Origin: Dimorphilus gyrociliatus
Lineage: Eukaryota; Annelida; Polychaeta; Dinophilidae
Length of the DNA: 64,000 nt
Assembly (NCBI GenBank): GCA_904063045.1
Contig: CAJFCJ010000029.1
Location: 62,001-126,000, forward strand
Reading direction: 5' to 3'
Under the pieces are notes generated by a model, which did not search any database, was not told the origin of the DNA, and was given only the letters and a program-made list of their open reading frames with translations. Positions 28,701 through 42,500 of this stretch are shown here, one piece after another; within the stretch, counting starts at the first letter, position 1, and every line of letters starts with the position of its first letter. The translations under genes were made by a program, and so were the position numbers.

Positions 28701-31700
28701 TATCTCCAGCCAAATTAGTTTTAAGTGATAAGCAAATGTATCTTTTCCCTTCACAAACAGGATTCCAAAAAGTAAATTTTACTTTTGCATTACGAATAAC
28801 TCTGAGAGATGATTTAGGCCATGTTCCATTCAAATTTGCCTGAAAAATTTCAGTATTGTTCGGTATCTAGAAAAGAGAAAGAATTAATTTTAATAAAGAA
28901 TAATAATACAATAATTTTATAGGCTTACCAAAGGACTAGCGTCTATAATAGCTGGATTAATGGCTGATGTATTTACGTTATTTGCCAAAGTAAGAGTATA
29001 AGTTACTTCAACATCTTTGTCTGAATTTTCCAAACTTAGAGCGTCCAAATCGAAGGAAAGTTCATTGTTTGTAGGAAAAAGTGACCCTTTTATACGTAGA
29101 TCGGTAAGAACAATACCTGCTTGAGCGTCACAAATCATTTTAACACGTTTCCATAATATATTGTTCATGGTTGAAGTTTCAGTGACGCCATCATCGCTGT
29201 TTATTCGTACTCCCAACCAGAGTTTATCTTTTCCGCAAAAAGCATCGGGTGTAGAGATTGTAAAACTATCAATAATTTCTTGGTTGAGGTCGGGAAAGCT
29301 ATATGTTTTTGTTTGGTCGATTAGAACTCTTCTCTTATCAGTTGTTTTTTCATCAGTGATAAACAAGTTATACTTAAAAGATGCTGGACTAGAAACAGAC
29401 TTTGCTTTAATGATATCAAACATAATTTTGATTGAAGTAGTGGCAGATGATAAAAACTGATTTTGGTAAGGTTTATCGTCAATTATAATTAATTTTGGTA
29501 TCAAATCTAGACCAGTAGGACATCCAGTTATCTCAATATCATCTATTTCTTTCACATTATTTGAAGGATCAGCATCAGTAAAGGGCGTAACAATAGTAAT
29601 TTTAATTTTATTTCCTGTACCGCAAAATTGCAGATGATTTAAAGTGGTAAGTTTAAATTTACTCGTAAGAGATATTGATATGGATTTTAGATTATTCAAA
29701 TCAAAATAAATAGGAATGTTTATCTTTCCATCTGAATTTTCAAACGTTAAAATTGGTTGAAATGACCAATTCCAATCAATATCGGATTTACCAAGATTAG
29801 CTTTTAAATCAAGATTAAAAGTTTGTAAATCATTTAAGTTAAATTGAGTTTTATCAAGCGCAAATTTGGTTATTTCAAAATCAATTCCATTATTTCCCAT
29901 ACAATTGAAATAGTAAGTGTAAAAGTTATCTATTTCTTCGCATTCAGTTCCAATTGTATCTTTTACGCCAACCAATATAGCATCATACCCAACAGAACAT
30001 ATATCAATTGGAATTTTCACATATGTTTTAACAGTTGTAAATGTCTTATCTGTATTTGAATTATGAGCAGCTTTTCGGAGGTCTTTTTCACTTCCGCTAT
30101 AAGTCCAATCATCCGGAGTAATATCTAGTCGATTTTCATTCTTCATATGAGAAGACTTTTGAAGATAGACTTTAAATTTAAAATTAGTATTCATGCCCGA
30201 TACAGCAGCTATATTACTTCCGATATTTCTTACAACACCTCCAAAGGTTAACATTGTATTTATGTTTGAGAATAGATCTTTTGGTAAATTGAAATTGTTT
30301 ATCCTAAACACGTATTTGTCTATTGAAAAATGAAATAATTATCATAGAAAATAGATGGTTAAATAAATAAATATCTTACTATTTTCACTACATTGTATTA
30401 AGATTGAAAAGGATGCAATATTGTCTACTTTGTTTTTGTCGTCTATCGCATTATTAGGATCTATTTGAACGATTATATATTTATAACCGCAATAATGATT
30501 CCAAGTATCGTTGTTGATAGACAATTCTAAAGGTCCTTTTATATCTCCATTTCCCTGTTTTACTTGACTTCCAACCACAAAATTTAATTTTTTGTCATTT
30601 TCCTTATCAATTTTATTATCTTTAGCCAAATAAACATCAAAATCTTCATAAGTTGATCCGTCAATACCCTTTTTTGTTTTGGTTGTAATGACTTTAATTA
30701 AATTAATATTAATAATAAAACAAAATATTTACCGAAATTGTCAATTCAATATTTCCTGCCAGTTGATTTGATGGATTTAATGCAATCGAGTTTGAATCAA
30801 TTACAACAGAGATACCAGTTTCTTCTGAAGGATAGGAAGAGAAGAAATATTTAAGGAACATGGATAGCTATGAAAATATAGTTTATATATTACCTTTCGA
30901 ACAGGTGATTCCGGTAATTAAAGCTCTATTGTTATCAGTACTTGTATCAGAGAAACCGACTGGAACTCCCAATCCAGTCAATACTTTAACAGTAATATTA
31001 CTAAAGATGGATAAGTAATTATTATTATTATTGAACTTTTTGTTATAAAACTAATTAACCTGTTGATTTGAGCACAAAAAGCATCATCTATATCCAATGT
31101 TGCTTTAACTGTTATTTTAGCAGTATCTCCAAATTTCAGACCTGATTTAGCATTATTTGATATGAAAATAGATTCTGGAGTTTCACCTTCTATTTCAAAT
31201 GTAAACGGGTAATCTAGACTTTGAGGAATATCTCTACCCAAGAAATCAATATTGGTAACTTCAATCATAAACTCCAAATGCCTCTTTGAACCAGAATAAA
31301 CTTGAGTTGTTATCTTATCAGCATTGATCTTAATTATGTCACCAATACAAGAGACTGCTACATCTTTTACCAAATAATTATTACTTATATACGGATCTTG
31401 AGGAGAGTTTTCCGATAATAAATTCTCGATTATTTTACTACTAGATGGAGTTATTGGTTTATTCTTTTCGTCAAAAACAGCAACAATAATAGAATTTAAA
31501 CCGCAATACGTCCTCACATCACTAGAATTAACCATCAAATCAATTGTTGTAATTTCTGCCGAGTTATTTGTTACATCATTCTTTAACTCTTTATTAGATG
31601 GAGAATAGGCTGAAATAATTGATTGAATAGTAAAACAAAGGGAAAGAGTTGGTTGTCCTAAAAGTAAATATAATAAATCAACTTACGAATTTCATAAGCT

Positions 31701-34700
31701 AATTTGCGAGTTTCTTTGAAACTCTTCTTTGGACTAATAAAGAGTTTATAGTAGAAATTATTGGTAACATTATGAAGAAAGGGTGAAAAAGTTCCATTAT
31801 TCGTTTTTGTTGCAGAAACAGTCATAGTGAATTTTTGTGTTGTATCCAAGTCTAAGATATTCGTAACGTAATCATAATTGGTTAGAAAATTAAATTTTTC
31901 CAATTTAAGGTCAAGGTATTCTAGAAAGGAAGAAAGAAACAATATAGATTTAATAAGATACGCTATATTTTACAAATATTTTCGAGGTATTACCATCGTT
32001 ACATTGGAAATTTAATGCTAATGAATATTCAATGGAATAAGTTTTATAGCCAAGCATTAAAAGGAATTTTGCTGGACGGAGCGTCATACGTAATTTATTA
32101 ATTTTTCCAATAAATTTCAAACAAGTATCACGTTTTAATTTTCCAGTATAGCTCGATACCGAAACAAGTAGAATTTGTTTGTTATTCAAAACCGTAAATT
32201 GAGCATTTTTATATTCATTCAAAAACAAAGTCTCTAAAGGATAACTAGACTCTGAATTGAATAATTCTATATCAATAAACCAATTCTTTTCAGTTGATGT
32301 CATTACTTTTTGTAATTCTTTTATTTCCTGAAAGAGAAATTATTATCAAATATCAATGTATTATCTTCCATGACAACGAAATACGGATGAATAAATGTAT
32401 AGAGATACATACCGTATGCTTTATTTGGAAATTTATAAGAAATGTATAATTAAAGTATTGTTGCAATTTCTTCTCATAAAATACAGAATTTAAAGTAGGT
32501 TTTACTGTAATTTTATTAGGATATTATAGTAAAAGTGTAAAATGAATTATTTAAGTAAAACTTACGTCCAAATTCGCATTTCATATCCATTTCAACTTTA
32601 TCTACAGATTTCAATATAAATGAATCTTTTAGATCAATTAATTTCATTTCAATTTCAACTTTAGTATCTTCATTTGGTACTATTTCATCGCAAATTACTT
32701 TTGTCAAGCGGTTATTCGGTATTGCTAATCTTACATTTATCTTTTTCGTTTCTCCAGCATTTAGGCCATTCTTAAATATATCAGAATTTTTAATATCAAT
32801 AGAGATACGAGAATGAATTGAGAATAATTTTAATTGTAGTTTTGTTTCACTTGTAGGATTGTATGGTTGGTTATAATGATTTGTAACTTCAATATCAGTT
32901 ATCCAATTATAAGAGGATAGCGGAAATAGTTGAGAAGATTGAAATGTCTTTTTATCAAGGAATTTAATAGAAACTGTTAAGAAAAAAAAACAATAGAAAG
33001 TTATTTTTTTTTAAAAAAAACAAAAAATACTTTTTATAAAAACTTACTAGATTTTGAAAAACTTGCGCTAGCACAATTCAAATTCTTTATTTCCGTTAGT
33101 GAAGTTGAACTTAGTACATTATTCAATTCGTTAGTTTCCATAAAAGTATGATAACTGTCTATCAACGCTATAATATAATAGGTTTTACCGCAAAATTTTC
33201 TTATCTTTGATTCTTTTGGAAATTTAAAATAGTCAAATATATTAATTGTTTTTGTTGAACCGCTCGACACGGCTTCCGCTAATTTCTTACGATTACAAAC
33301 ATGAAAATTAGTAATTAATTGAATATCTTCGTCGTCGTACAATGTATCTTCTGATAGATATAGATTCAATCCGTATTGTGGATTATTCGTTTGGGTTACT
33401 TCAAAATCTCCAAATGTTTGAATGGTATAATCAATTGTGAAATAGTTGAATTCGTTTAGCGTTGTAGATTTAACGGTAAAAGAATTAATATTAAAATCAA
33501 TGGAATCGCTGTTGTAGCACTTAAGTGTTACTGGAATAACCATATAATTGTTGGAAAGGTACGAATCGTCGGGTGTCAATTTCATCATAAGGTAGTAGCG
33601 TTCTTTTGTGCAAAGAGATGGATCTATAGTTACTTGTGCAGACAAATCTACAGTTACTGGTCCGTTTGTTAAGCCAGTTTTTATTCCTTTTCCGGTAACG
33701 GATTTAAGACTGGTTATAGTTAAAAGGTCAGTTGTACTTGATCTAAATTTATCATTAGAGCTTAGAAAGAGATTAACGTTAAAATTGTTGTTCGATTCAG
33801 TTTTAGAGCTACAGTCAACGCTCGTACAAGAAACAATAGCTTTAAAATGAATAGTAGAGCTTCTATCATTAACCAAAATGGACGGTGAGAGGACATTAAA
33901 TTGTTGTAGAGCTAAATCATCCCCAGAACCACAAAGTAAAGTTACTAAAATTGATTTAACGTTGTTAGTCTCATCTATTTCAGCAATTTTATTATTGCTA
34001 TCAACTTTGAGAATCGAATAAATTTTACCACAATAAAGTTGATGAAGGGGACTTGGAACGTTGCCTGTTGTTGTTATGGACCCTGAAACTGATACTGAAA
34101 ATGTCAAGGGAACTAAATAATCTGTTTCATCGAGTTTATCATCAATTGACCAATATAGGCTTACTCCAATTGTATTTGCATCTACATTTGTCGAAGTTAG
34201 ACTTGTAGCCGACAGGGGGAGCGGACTGTCAACATTTATTCGATTATTTGTTATAGAAAAGGCCTGCAAAGCGACATCTGTATCGTCAGTTAAAGTTTTT
34301 AAATCCCAAACTTTATAATTATTATGCATAACAGTTTCTGAATCCGAAGATCTTAATAGAACCAATAAATAATTATAGGCCAACTGAATATTAACGGTAA
34401 ATTTAACTTTAAAACGATACTTTTCCAAGCCAGGAAAATCTTCTAATGGATCAATAGATGTTAAAAATTCAATAGAACTTGGATTTTCCGTTAAATCTAC
34501 ACTAGTTTCCTCGTGTAAACTCTTGGAATTTTGCAGGAGAAGCTTAATTTTCCAATGCTGTTGACCTCTGAGCTTGTTCTCAGTATTAATATGAACAAAT
34601 TCTATATCCATTTTAAGATCGTAATTAGTTTGACGTTTTAAGGAAATGGTTGGAGAAGAGATTTCGTAGAATTCAGCCTTATTCAATTTAATTTCGTCCT

Positions 34701-36473
34701 GAGGACATAAAGTAATAACTTTTATCGCCTTTACATCAATTAACTCCTTTTCTCGTCGTTCAGATTTAATTATTAGATAAGATACTCCGCACAACTGTGG
34801 TTTGAGCAGAGCTACGTTTGGTATGAAATAATCTGGTCCGGATAGATCTATTATCGTTGAACTCGAATAGGTCTGTTTCAATTTTTCAAAACTGATTGGT
34901 TCCTTAGTTAAAATTACATCGAGTTCTTCTTCAATTATTTCGTTCTCTGATAAAAATAAATTGACGTAGGGACCTTGCGCATTTCCAACTCCCCCGCCAA
35001 GTTTTAGATCGATTGAAAGTTCTAAAAAGTTGTACGCTCCGGTTTGAATATAACCGGAAGGAACGCCAAACTTATGAATATTCGATAGAACGTAGTTGTT
35101 TGAGCATTTCTTATAGGAATTTATATCAATGCAATTCTCGTCTTGATCATTTATTTTAGCGCAAAAGTAGCTGAAGGAGCTGCATTTTGCGACAGGAACT
35201 ATAAAGTTAGTTTCACCTTCAAGAATAATTGACGATAGAGGTTGTAAACTTGCGTGAAATTTTTCTAACGACGCCTTATTAAATTGAATAAAAGGCGCGT
35301 TTAAAGCCAAAGTATTACTTGAAAGAGAACTAGAATCGGATAGTTCAATTTTCAAATTAAAATTGCTATCTGTTTCACTAATATTTAAAACAGGAGCATA
35401 TTTAATAGCAATAGTGAATGTAGCTAGATTCGGTATATCCTGATAGATATCATCCCCTTTAAATCTAACAACAAATGTAGAAATATTTGACGCTGTAAGA
35501 GAAAGTAAAAAAAGAAATAAATAAGCTAGTTGCACAGAGACAAACTCTTTAATGAATTATTCATAAGAGAAAAAAACTATTGATGGATATTTCCCCCTTA
35601 ACCATTAATTTCCATATATCTTTTCTTTTACAATTGATAAATATTATGAACTATAGCAATCTACATAATCTAAATTTATATATAATCTTACTTGAACCTA
35701 TAAGTCGATTGTTAAAATTCAATTTTCAATAATGAAAATAATTAATAATTAACTTAAGAATATTTAATAATAAACAATATTGAAAAGGACAAATTTTTTG
35801 TTCAAAATCTAATATTATATTCACGGCAAATCATAAATATTTTAAGTAAAAGAACAAAAAATGACTGACTGCAATAAAAAGTATATAAAGAATCGAAAAT
35901 TTTGATCACTTTTTATTAATTAGTTGTTGTGAAATACTCTCTTTTAATATTAAACTGTTTCTAAAGCAGAAAATATCAAAACTACAAAATCAATAGTTTT
36001 CCACGCGTTTCTCCTTTGATAACTTTATAATAAAATTTATATATACTGCATATAAACAGTATATACACACACACACACATATATATATATAAAGAAATGA
36101 ACATTACTCAACATTAAATAAATATTTAAAAACAGATTCATCTTGGAAAGTATTATCAAAATTTTTTTTACTTTTTTGTTTTTTTAAAAAAAAAATAAAA
36201 AAGAAATTTCATTTAAAGAAGATAAATGAATGTAAATTTATTAGATTAATATTCTGATTTTCTCTCAAATTTTCGTTTGAATAGAGAAAGCAATTCAATT
36301 TTTTTGGTTAAAAGTAACTTTTGTAATTGAATTGTTAAGTTTATTAAAGATTTTAATATATAAATGGGAAATAGTATTAAATTTGAATAAAGTATATATG
36401 AAATTTTCTTACCTTTAACGAAATACGATGAAAAAATTGTAATTAAATTGCAAGAAACCCAAAAGAGAAGCAT
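13797..36473 (-). CDS. Giant NIDO-AMOP-VWD-EGF membrane protein A with CARDB-like repeats, 14 exons, about 6,978 aa
   Basis: Exons (minus): 36413-36473, 33048-35492, 32566-32973, 32413-32504, 31994-32327, 31687-31920, 31060-31609, 30894-31000, 30733-30824, 30380-30668, 28929-30319, 27798-28866, 15481-27730, 13797-15411. All phases close. Exon 1 is a signal peptide. Residues about 22-4590 are roughly 150-residue repeats closing with CGxxY-IV-D-N-I-E-E-NN-C, like CARDB/APHP Ig-fold domains. Then come four EGF, TSP1 (WSEWTAWS, about 4780), three EGF, NIDO (about 4990-5225), an AMOP-like Cys module, a VWD-like domain (about 5380-5545), twenty mostly calcium-binding EGF (D-ECxxN), TSP1 (about 6565), a Cys module with a furin-type RKKRD site (about 6741), one TM helix (about 6815-6840) and a 138-residue tail. 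The C-terminal half resembles MUC4-type proteins. A cell-surface adhesion or glycocalyx role is inference. The acceptor of the 289-nt exon (30668) is purine-rich and the weakest junction. Confidence 0.88.
35493..35535 (-). other. Intronic polypyrimidine tract that also reads as an in-frame signal peptide
   Basis: Directly upstream of exon 2 of gene A an ATG at 35535 is in frame with the exon. Its peptide (MQLAYLFLFLLSLT then A) looks like a secretion signal, but the bases are the T-rich tract and tacag acceptor expected of an intron end. The phase-1 signal-peptide exon at 36413-36473 matches the exon structure of paralog B, so I treat this as intron. A second, intronless start remains possible. 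Confidence 0.6.
36066..36091. repeat. (CA)n(TA)n microsatellite in intron 1 of gene A
   Basis: A CA run followed directly by a TA run, inside the 920-nt first intron (35493-36412), which is by far the longest intron in this gene. The rest of the intron is AT-rich with no coding signal. Confidence 0.85.
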
Positions 36474-36590
36474 AATTCAAGTTAAAATGGCGATTGTACC
36501 ATTTACAGACAGCATGAATAAGTTAAGGCTCTAGCAACGACGTATGGGCGCTCTCTATATTGTGAAAATTATTCAGCCATTCAAGCCATC
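36474..36590. promoter_or_regulatory. 117-bp bidirectional promoter between giant genes A and B
   Basis: Only 117 bp separate the two divergent start codons, so transcription start sites, core promoters and 5' UTRs must fit within or overlap it. It contains AAAATGGCG at 36484-36492, the same ATGGC-core motif seen in the tetraspanin promoter, and no TATA box. On the plus strand that ATG opens a 15-codon upstream ORF (36487-36534). Confidence 0.7.
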
Positions 36591-39500
36591 ATGATTCGAT
36601 GGAGAATGGAGTCTTGTTTTATCATATTTTGCTGCTTACACCTAGTTTTTGGTGTTCCAGGTTTGATTGTCTAATAAATTGATAAAGTAAAAATCTATTA
36701 AACATATTTCTATCAACTTTTAGATGTGAAACTTGTAGATTTTACTTATGAACTACAATCTGCAAAAATTTATCAAGATATTCAAACGGTTTTTACAATA
36801 AGTAATGCAGTCATTAAGAACTTTAATCCTGATCATGCCGGAGATGAAGGGACGACTAATTATGTACCTGTTTTTTACGTAACCGATACTGATTTGTCCG
36901 CTGGAGTGCCAGATACTTTGTCATTATCGGGAAATTTGGAAACTAACGACGCTACAAAGACACTGTTAAAGACAAAGCTACGTTTTGAAGGCCAAATAAG
37001 TTTTGGTGGATCACTTACGCTAACAGTGCCTTCTGTAAAATGTTCAAGTGTTAGATACATATGCCTGGACATAGGTAAACAGGCGACAATTGTTGGAGAT
37101 GTCAATGAAAATGATGACAAAATTTGTAAAGATATATCAAGCTTGATTCAGTGCAATGACGGTAAATAATAAAAACAAAAAAAGACTAATCATAGCTATT
37201 GATAAATAATTAAAGCATTTTTTTTACATTCCTTTTACAGACACGGTTGAATTGTCTACCTTTTATTTAAAAACTAATACTGAAACCATAGCTGAAAATT
37301 CCTTTGCTGCTGCCGATATTATCCTCGATATACAGCTAAGAGGTTCAAAGTTCATCTATACTCATAATATATCGTTATGGGTATCATTAGGTTCGTGGGA
37401 TAGTTTAACTACTGGAAATGAAATACCAGTTGGTAAGGTTAATTTAAAAAGTGAAAAATTAGCAAGTTCGACGAAATACGAGATAACGGCAAAAAGTATC
37501 GATATTCCATCGTTAAGTTCTACACCATCAACTAGAAAGTTTTGCGGATATAGTTTATTACTATTAAAAATAGATAAGGAACAATTTGTGGACGAAACGG
37601 ATGAAACAAACAATGTCGAATCAACGACAATTTATATTTTATGTAATGGAGGTAATTTCAATTCAACCTACGCAATATTTTTTTTTCTTAAAATTAATTA
37701 ATTATGAATAAATCGTCACAACAATATTGACTGTCGATAGAAACGATATACATAATTTACTTTTATCTTATTAATAATCATCTTTATTAAAGTCAAATAT
37801 TTTTTGTCCTAGATTTTTCTTATTTATCCTTTGTTTTTATTTATGTTTACTCTTTTATAGATAAGTTGGCCGTCACTGATTTCAAGACCAGCTATGGCTC
37901 TTTACAAAACAAGCTATACTCTAATTCCGATATGCCTATTTGGGTTACGGTAACCGTTCATAATGTTGATGTTGAAGATGTTATATGGCACGGTGGAAGA
38001 GCCCATTTTAATTTAGAACTATACGCACACAATTCAAATAATTTACTGACTGGTACGCCTGTTCTAGTTAGTCAAGAAGGCGTTTATTATGAAAAATCTC
38101 CAACTGAAGCTCTGTTTCCCGCCTATGGAATTGTATTAAGAAATACAAAATTTCATCTAGATTCAACTAAATTCACAACAGGAGCTTTTACTCATTTAAT
38201 TATTAAAGCAACTTCTGATCCACTTTTTAACTTTGTTGATGATATTGTGGAAAATGACTTTGCTGCTGTAACAATTGATCAGGGGGATGATTCCGCTAAG
38301 GACCTTAAACTCATTAATTTCAAAATGAGGCAAACCGAAATAGTTGCCGACGGATCCGTTGTTCCCGAAACCAAACTATCACCAGCAGATGATTCGCCAA
38401 TAGCAGGCGATTCACTATCTTTTGCAGGGACTTTAGAATTTACGGGCGTTACCACTAACAGTATTAAAATGAAACTTTACTATTCAACCGATGGTCATTT
38501 TGATGCAAATGCTGATTCAGATTCTGGTATTCAATTAGAATTAGACGCTGCTAAAAGTTTAATAAAAGCAACCGAAGGACAAGCAGCTTTAGCGGCACCT
38601 TCCGAAAAGAAATTTTGCGGTTTCATTTATGGTATAGTTTTCGTGGAATCTGACTCGTCCATAGACAGAAATATGAATAATAATTGGGTTGCTAATCCAA
38701 TAGTATTAAAGTGTCATTCAACTGATACTATTGGATTAACGGAATTAGAAATACTTCCGACTTTAACTTCTAAACAACCAAAACTATGGCCAACTGACGA
38801 AGGAGTTCCAATATCATTTAGGATTAGAGTAACTTGCAATGTCGCTGATTGTTCAGCTTTTACTTCTTCGCAGAAAAACTTCCAATTAGAATTGTACTTA
38901 GACCAGGGTGATAAGGTTATTGGTAATGCTGAGCACCTTTTGAGTGTAGTTAATAATACTGTTGTTGAACATATATCTGGAAATGGGCTAGAATCTGCAT
39001 TAACTGAGAGGGCTGTCGATTTGGATATTACAGCCAACTTTAAGATATCGAATGTTTCTTGTAAAAGTCAAATGTATTTGGGAGTTCAGCTACTCAAAGC
39101 TGATGGAAATCCGGATGATTATGCGGATAACGATTACATAATAACATCCTTTCCTACTATTGATTGCAATGCTGTCCAGATGGATTTGAACCCCACTCTT
39201 ACTAAATTGACGTCAATAACACCTGGAAAACTGCATAATTTTGATTTAAAAGTGACGCTAACTGGTGAACTACCTCTTTCAATTATTCCCAAATTTCGAT
39301 TTAAGATAATACTGTCTAAAGATAAAGTTTATGATGATGACAGAGACATAGTAGTCAAATACAGAATGACGGAATGCCAATCAAATATCCTAAAGCAATC
39401 CTTCGCCTCAGGTTCCGTAATCGATTTATCTGATCCTGTTGGATTTAAATTCGATAAGAACGTTGCACATTATTTTTGTGATAATTTGAATAAACTCTAC

Positions 39501-42500
39501 GTTGGAATATTCGTTGATAGCAATAATGAATATGACGAAATTTACGAAGATAATAATATTGCTTGGTCACCCGAATTAACAATAAATCCAGCTCCTGTTT
39601 GTAAGAACTACGCTGTTGAAAAGAAACTCGAAGTTGCGATAGTTAATGTCAATGGTCCACCGTATTCGTCTCAAAATTGGGATGATGTATACAAATTCGA
39701 AGTACTCTTGACAAATGCCTATAATAAAATAATTGAACGTTCTTCTAGTGTATTATACACAATTTCTGTTCATCTATCTCAGGATGATAGTAAACTATCT
39801 CCAGGAAAAAAAACTCTTATAGTTGAGGAAGGAGCAAGCGATGAATACGCTGGAGGGAAGTTGGCAATTAATGCTGGACAAACTTTGAAATTAAATTATA
39901 CTGCAAAGCTTTGTAGGGATTCGACTCCAGCTGAATGTTCCATTGACAACGTCCTATCCGACTGCTCTACTCTATCAACCAAACACAATCCAACTTTTAT
40001 TGTTACTGGAACTCCTAAATCATTTTTAACAGGTTATACCGAAGGTTCGGCAGCTACTACAGCTGCTTATATTTCATGTGCGAGTCAAGGTACCAATTCA
40101 ATTTATATTTAACATATAGAATCATTAAATTAATTAACTACTCTTCTCTGTGCTTTTTATAGTTTATCCACAGATCAAATCAATAGGTTTAACTGGTACA
40201 ATATATCCTGGAACTGAATATCCGTTTACTTTCGAAGTCAGTGCTGTAAATTTTAATAGAAATCCAGCATCTTTTAGTACAAGTTCTGATAACTTTAATT
40301 TGAAAATTTTTATTGATAAAGACACACTTGATTTACCTACCGAAGCTGTAATTGATTCATCGTCATCACTTACAGCCGCTTATCGGACAGATATTGACGG
40401 TTCAGGTAAATCTGTAATGTTGTCTGGAACTGGAAAAGTGTCTTTGACCACTGCAAATTGTGGCAGTATGAATGCGAATAGTGATATCATAAAGGCTACA
40501 ATAACACCAACTGTCTCCGGATATAGTGCAGCAACATCAGTATTTCTAAACACACAATGGACGTACAACTGCAATCCAAATTATATTGACTTATCCTTCG
40601 GTCAGTTTCAGCTAAAAACTGGAGGCAGTGAGAATTCTGAAGTAACTATTGATGTGAATAAAGATTACAATATAAACGTAAAAGTTAGGACTTCCGGAAC
40701 TGAAACATTCACTTCTCAAGTCAATTATTACCTACTGCTATATTTATCAATGGACGACAAATACGACAACAACGATTGGTTTGTAGATAGCCTCGATGGT
40801 CCTACCTCAGCAGTTGCTGCCGATTCTACTAGCACTGAGTCTATGACAGGAGCAATAACTCCATCAGGTGAAAAGTGGGCTAGACTATGTAATATAGGTA
40901 GAGGATATGTCATTGCTAAACTTGAACATAAAGACAACACTAAAATTGATCCATATGTCGAAGATAATTTTATCTCTTACGCCATAACATTAAAGTGTCC
41001 AGATGATATGTTTGTATTGCTGGACTGGAAGTTGGATGAACCTAATATCCAATTACTCGAATCGACTAGCTTTACTTTAAAGAGTTCAGTAAAATTAACC
41101 AACCTTGGCAGTGCCAACATTCCGGCGTCAGAGAATCTAGAAAAGCCAAACTTTTTTTTTAGAGTAAATGTTTTCCATTATTAAAAAAATCATATCTAAC
41201 GATTACATTTGAAATTTCTTTTCCAGCTGACATTTAAACGTTCGGATAGTTCAATTGTCTTGATTCCATTAAAATCATTCAAAACATCTAATTTTAGACT
41301 ACAATATCAAGAACTTGAAGTAAATGTTACCTACTCTGTTGATATTGAACAAGTTTTTGAATTTTCAAATAGCTTTTGTACCAATTTCAACAAGTAAGAG
41401 AAATTTTTTATATACAATTTATATTGTGTCGTTTATCTTTGTTTATAATTATAGAATACTCTCTCTTGAAATTGTCGCCGGTACCGGTATACCTTTAGGT
41501 TTTGTTGATAAACTACCATCGACAAACATATACAGTATGCAAATGAAGGATAATTGTGATACACAGACTGCTGATCTGACTATAAGTTCTTTTGTTTTAA
41601 GTACTATTTCCGACGAGTTAGGATATTTCAAAAAAGTTGATTTCAGTCTTGTTACTAATTTGAAATTAAACGGTGGAAAAACTTTAACTGGAGGTAGTAA
41701 GAAATTTGATTTAAAATTCTATTTCTCTCTGGACGATATCTTCGACTCTGACAAGGATAGAGAGTTTCCTTATGATTTCACTACACACTTTAGTGCAGAA
41801 TTAAATGCCGATTATTCATCAGCCGGTGATAATTCAATAACATTTAATGGAGGTTCAGGAAGTGGAAAAGAGCTTAGACTACCTTATTACTTTCGCAATG
41901 AAATTTGTGGTAAAGCTTATATCTTTGTAGAGATAGATTCTTCGAATGGAATACAGGAAACAGATGAAACGAATAACGTCTTATTTGATTTTCTTCAATT
42001 AGAATGTTCCGGTGATGTCTACAATTTAAAGGTACCAAGCTTAAAAGTTGGTTCCATTGTTATGCTTAACGAATTTTTACAAGTTACATTTTCGTCCGAA
42101 ATATACAATTCGGGTTCGAGTAGTATATCATCTTCTTCGAATCCAAACTTTGCTATATCTGTATATCTTCAAAAGGGCGATATATTCGATGATCAAATTG
42201 CAATTGATGTCACTCCAGCGTCGTATACTTATATCAATTCAGAAGAAGATAATCTAAAAGCAAGCCAAGCTAGATGGTCAAGTGTAAAATTAAAGAATGT
42301 AAAAGCTTCTATGAATATCACTGACTGCTACAAAAATGTTGATCATTTATTTATTGTAATCAAAAGTCTAAGGAAAACAGAATGCATCCAGGAGAATAAT
42401 TATTACTCATCTAGTTCATTTAAATGCTTAACTACGAATGCTATTGACCTTCGCTTGAACCTTGACAGAAATAACGAACAAGAGTTTAAATTAGATACAC

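Noticed and set aside
31658-31686. Apparent 29-nt intron in gene A ending at tttag (31658)
   Set aside because: It keeps the frame but is half the length of any other intron modelled here. A pyrimidine-rich acceptor 48 nt further on (tttcag, exon from 31609) keeps the same frame and gives a 77-nt intron, so I used that.
36246-36473. Possible small secreted protein ORF on the minus strand
   Set aside because: Only the first 61 nt make sense: a signal peptide followed by an AAAG|gtaaga donor in phase 1, matching the acceptor of gene A exon 2. It is exon 1 of gene A, not a separate gene.
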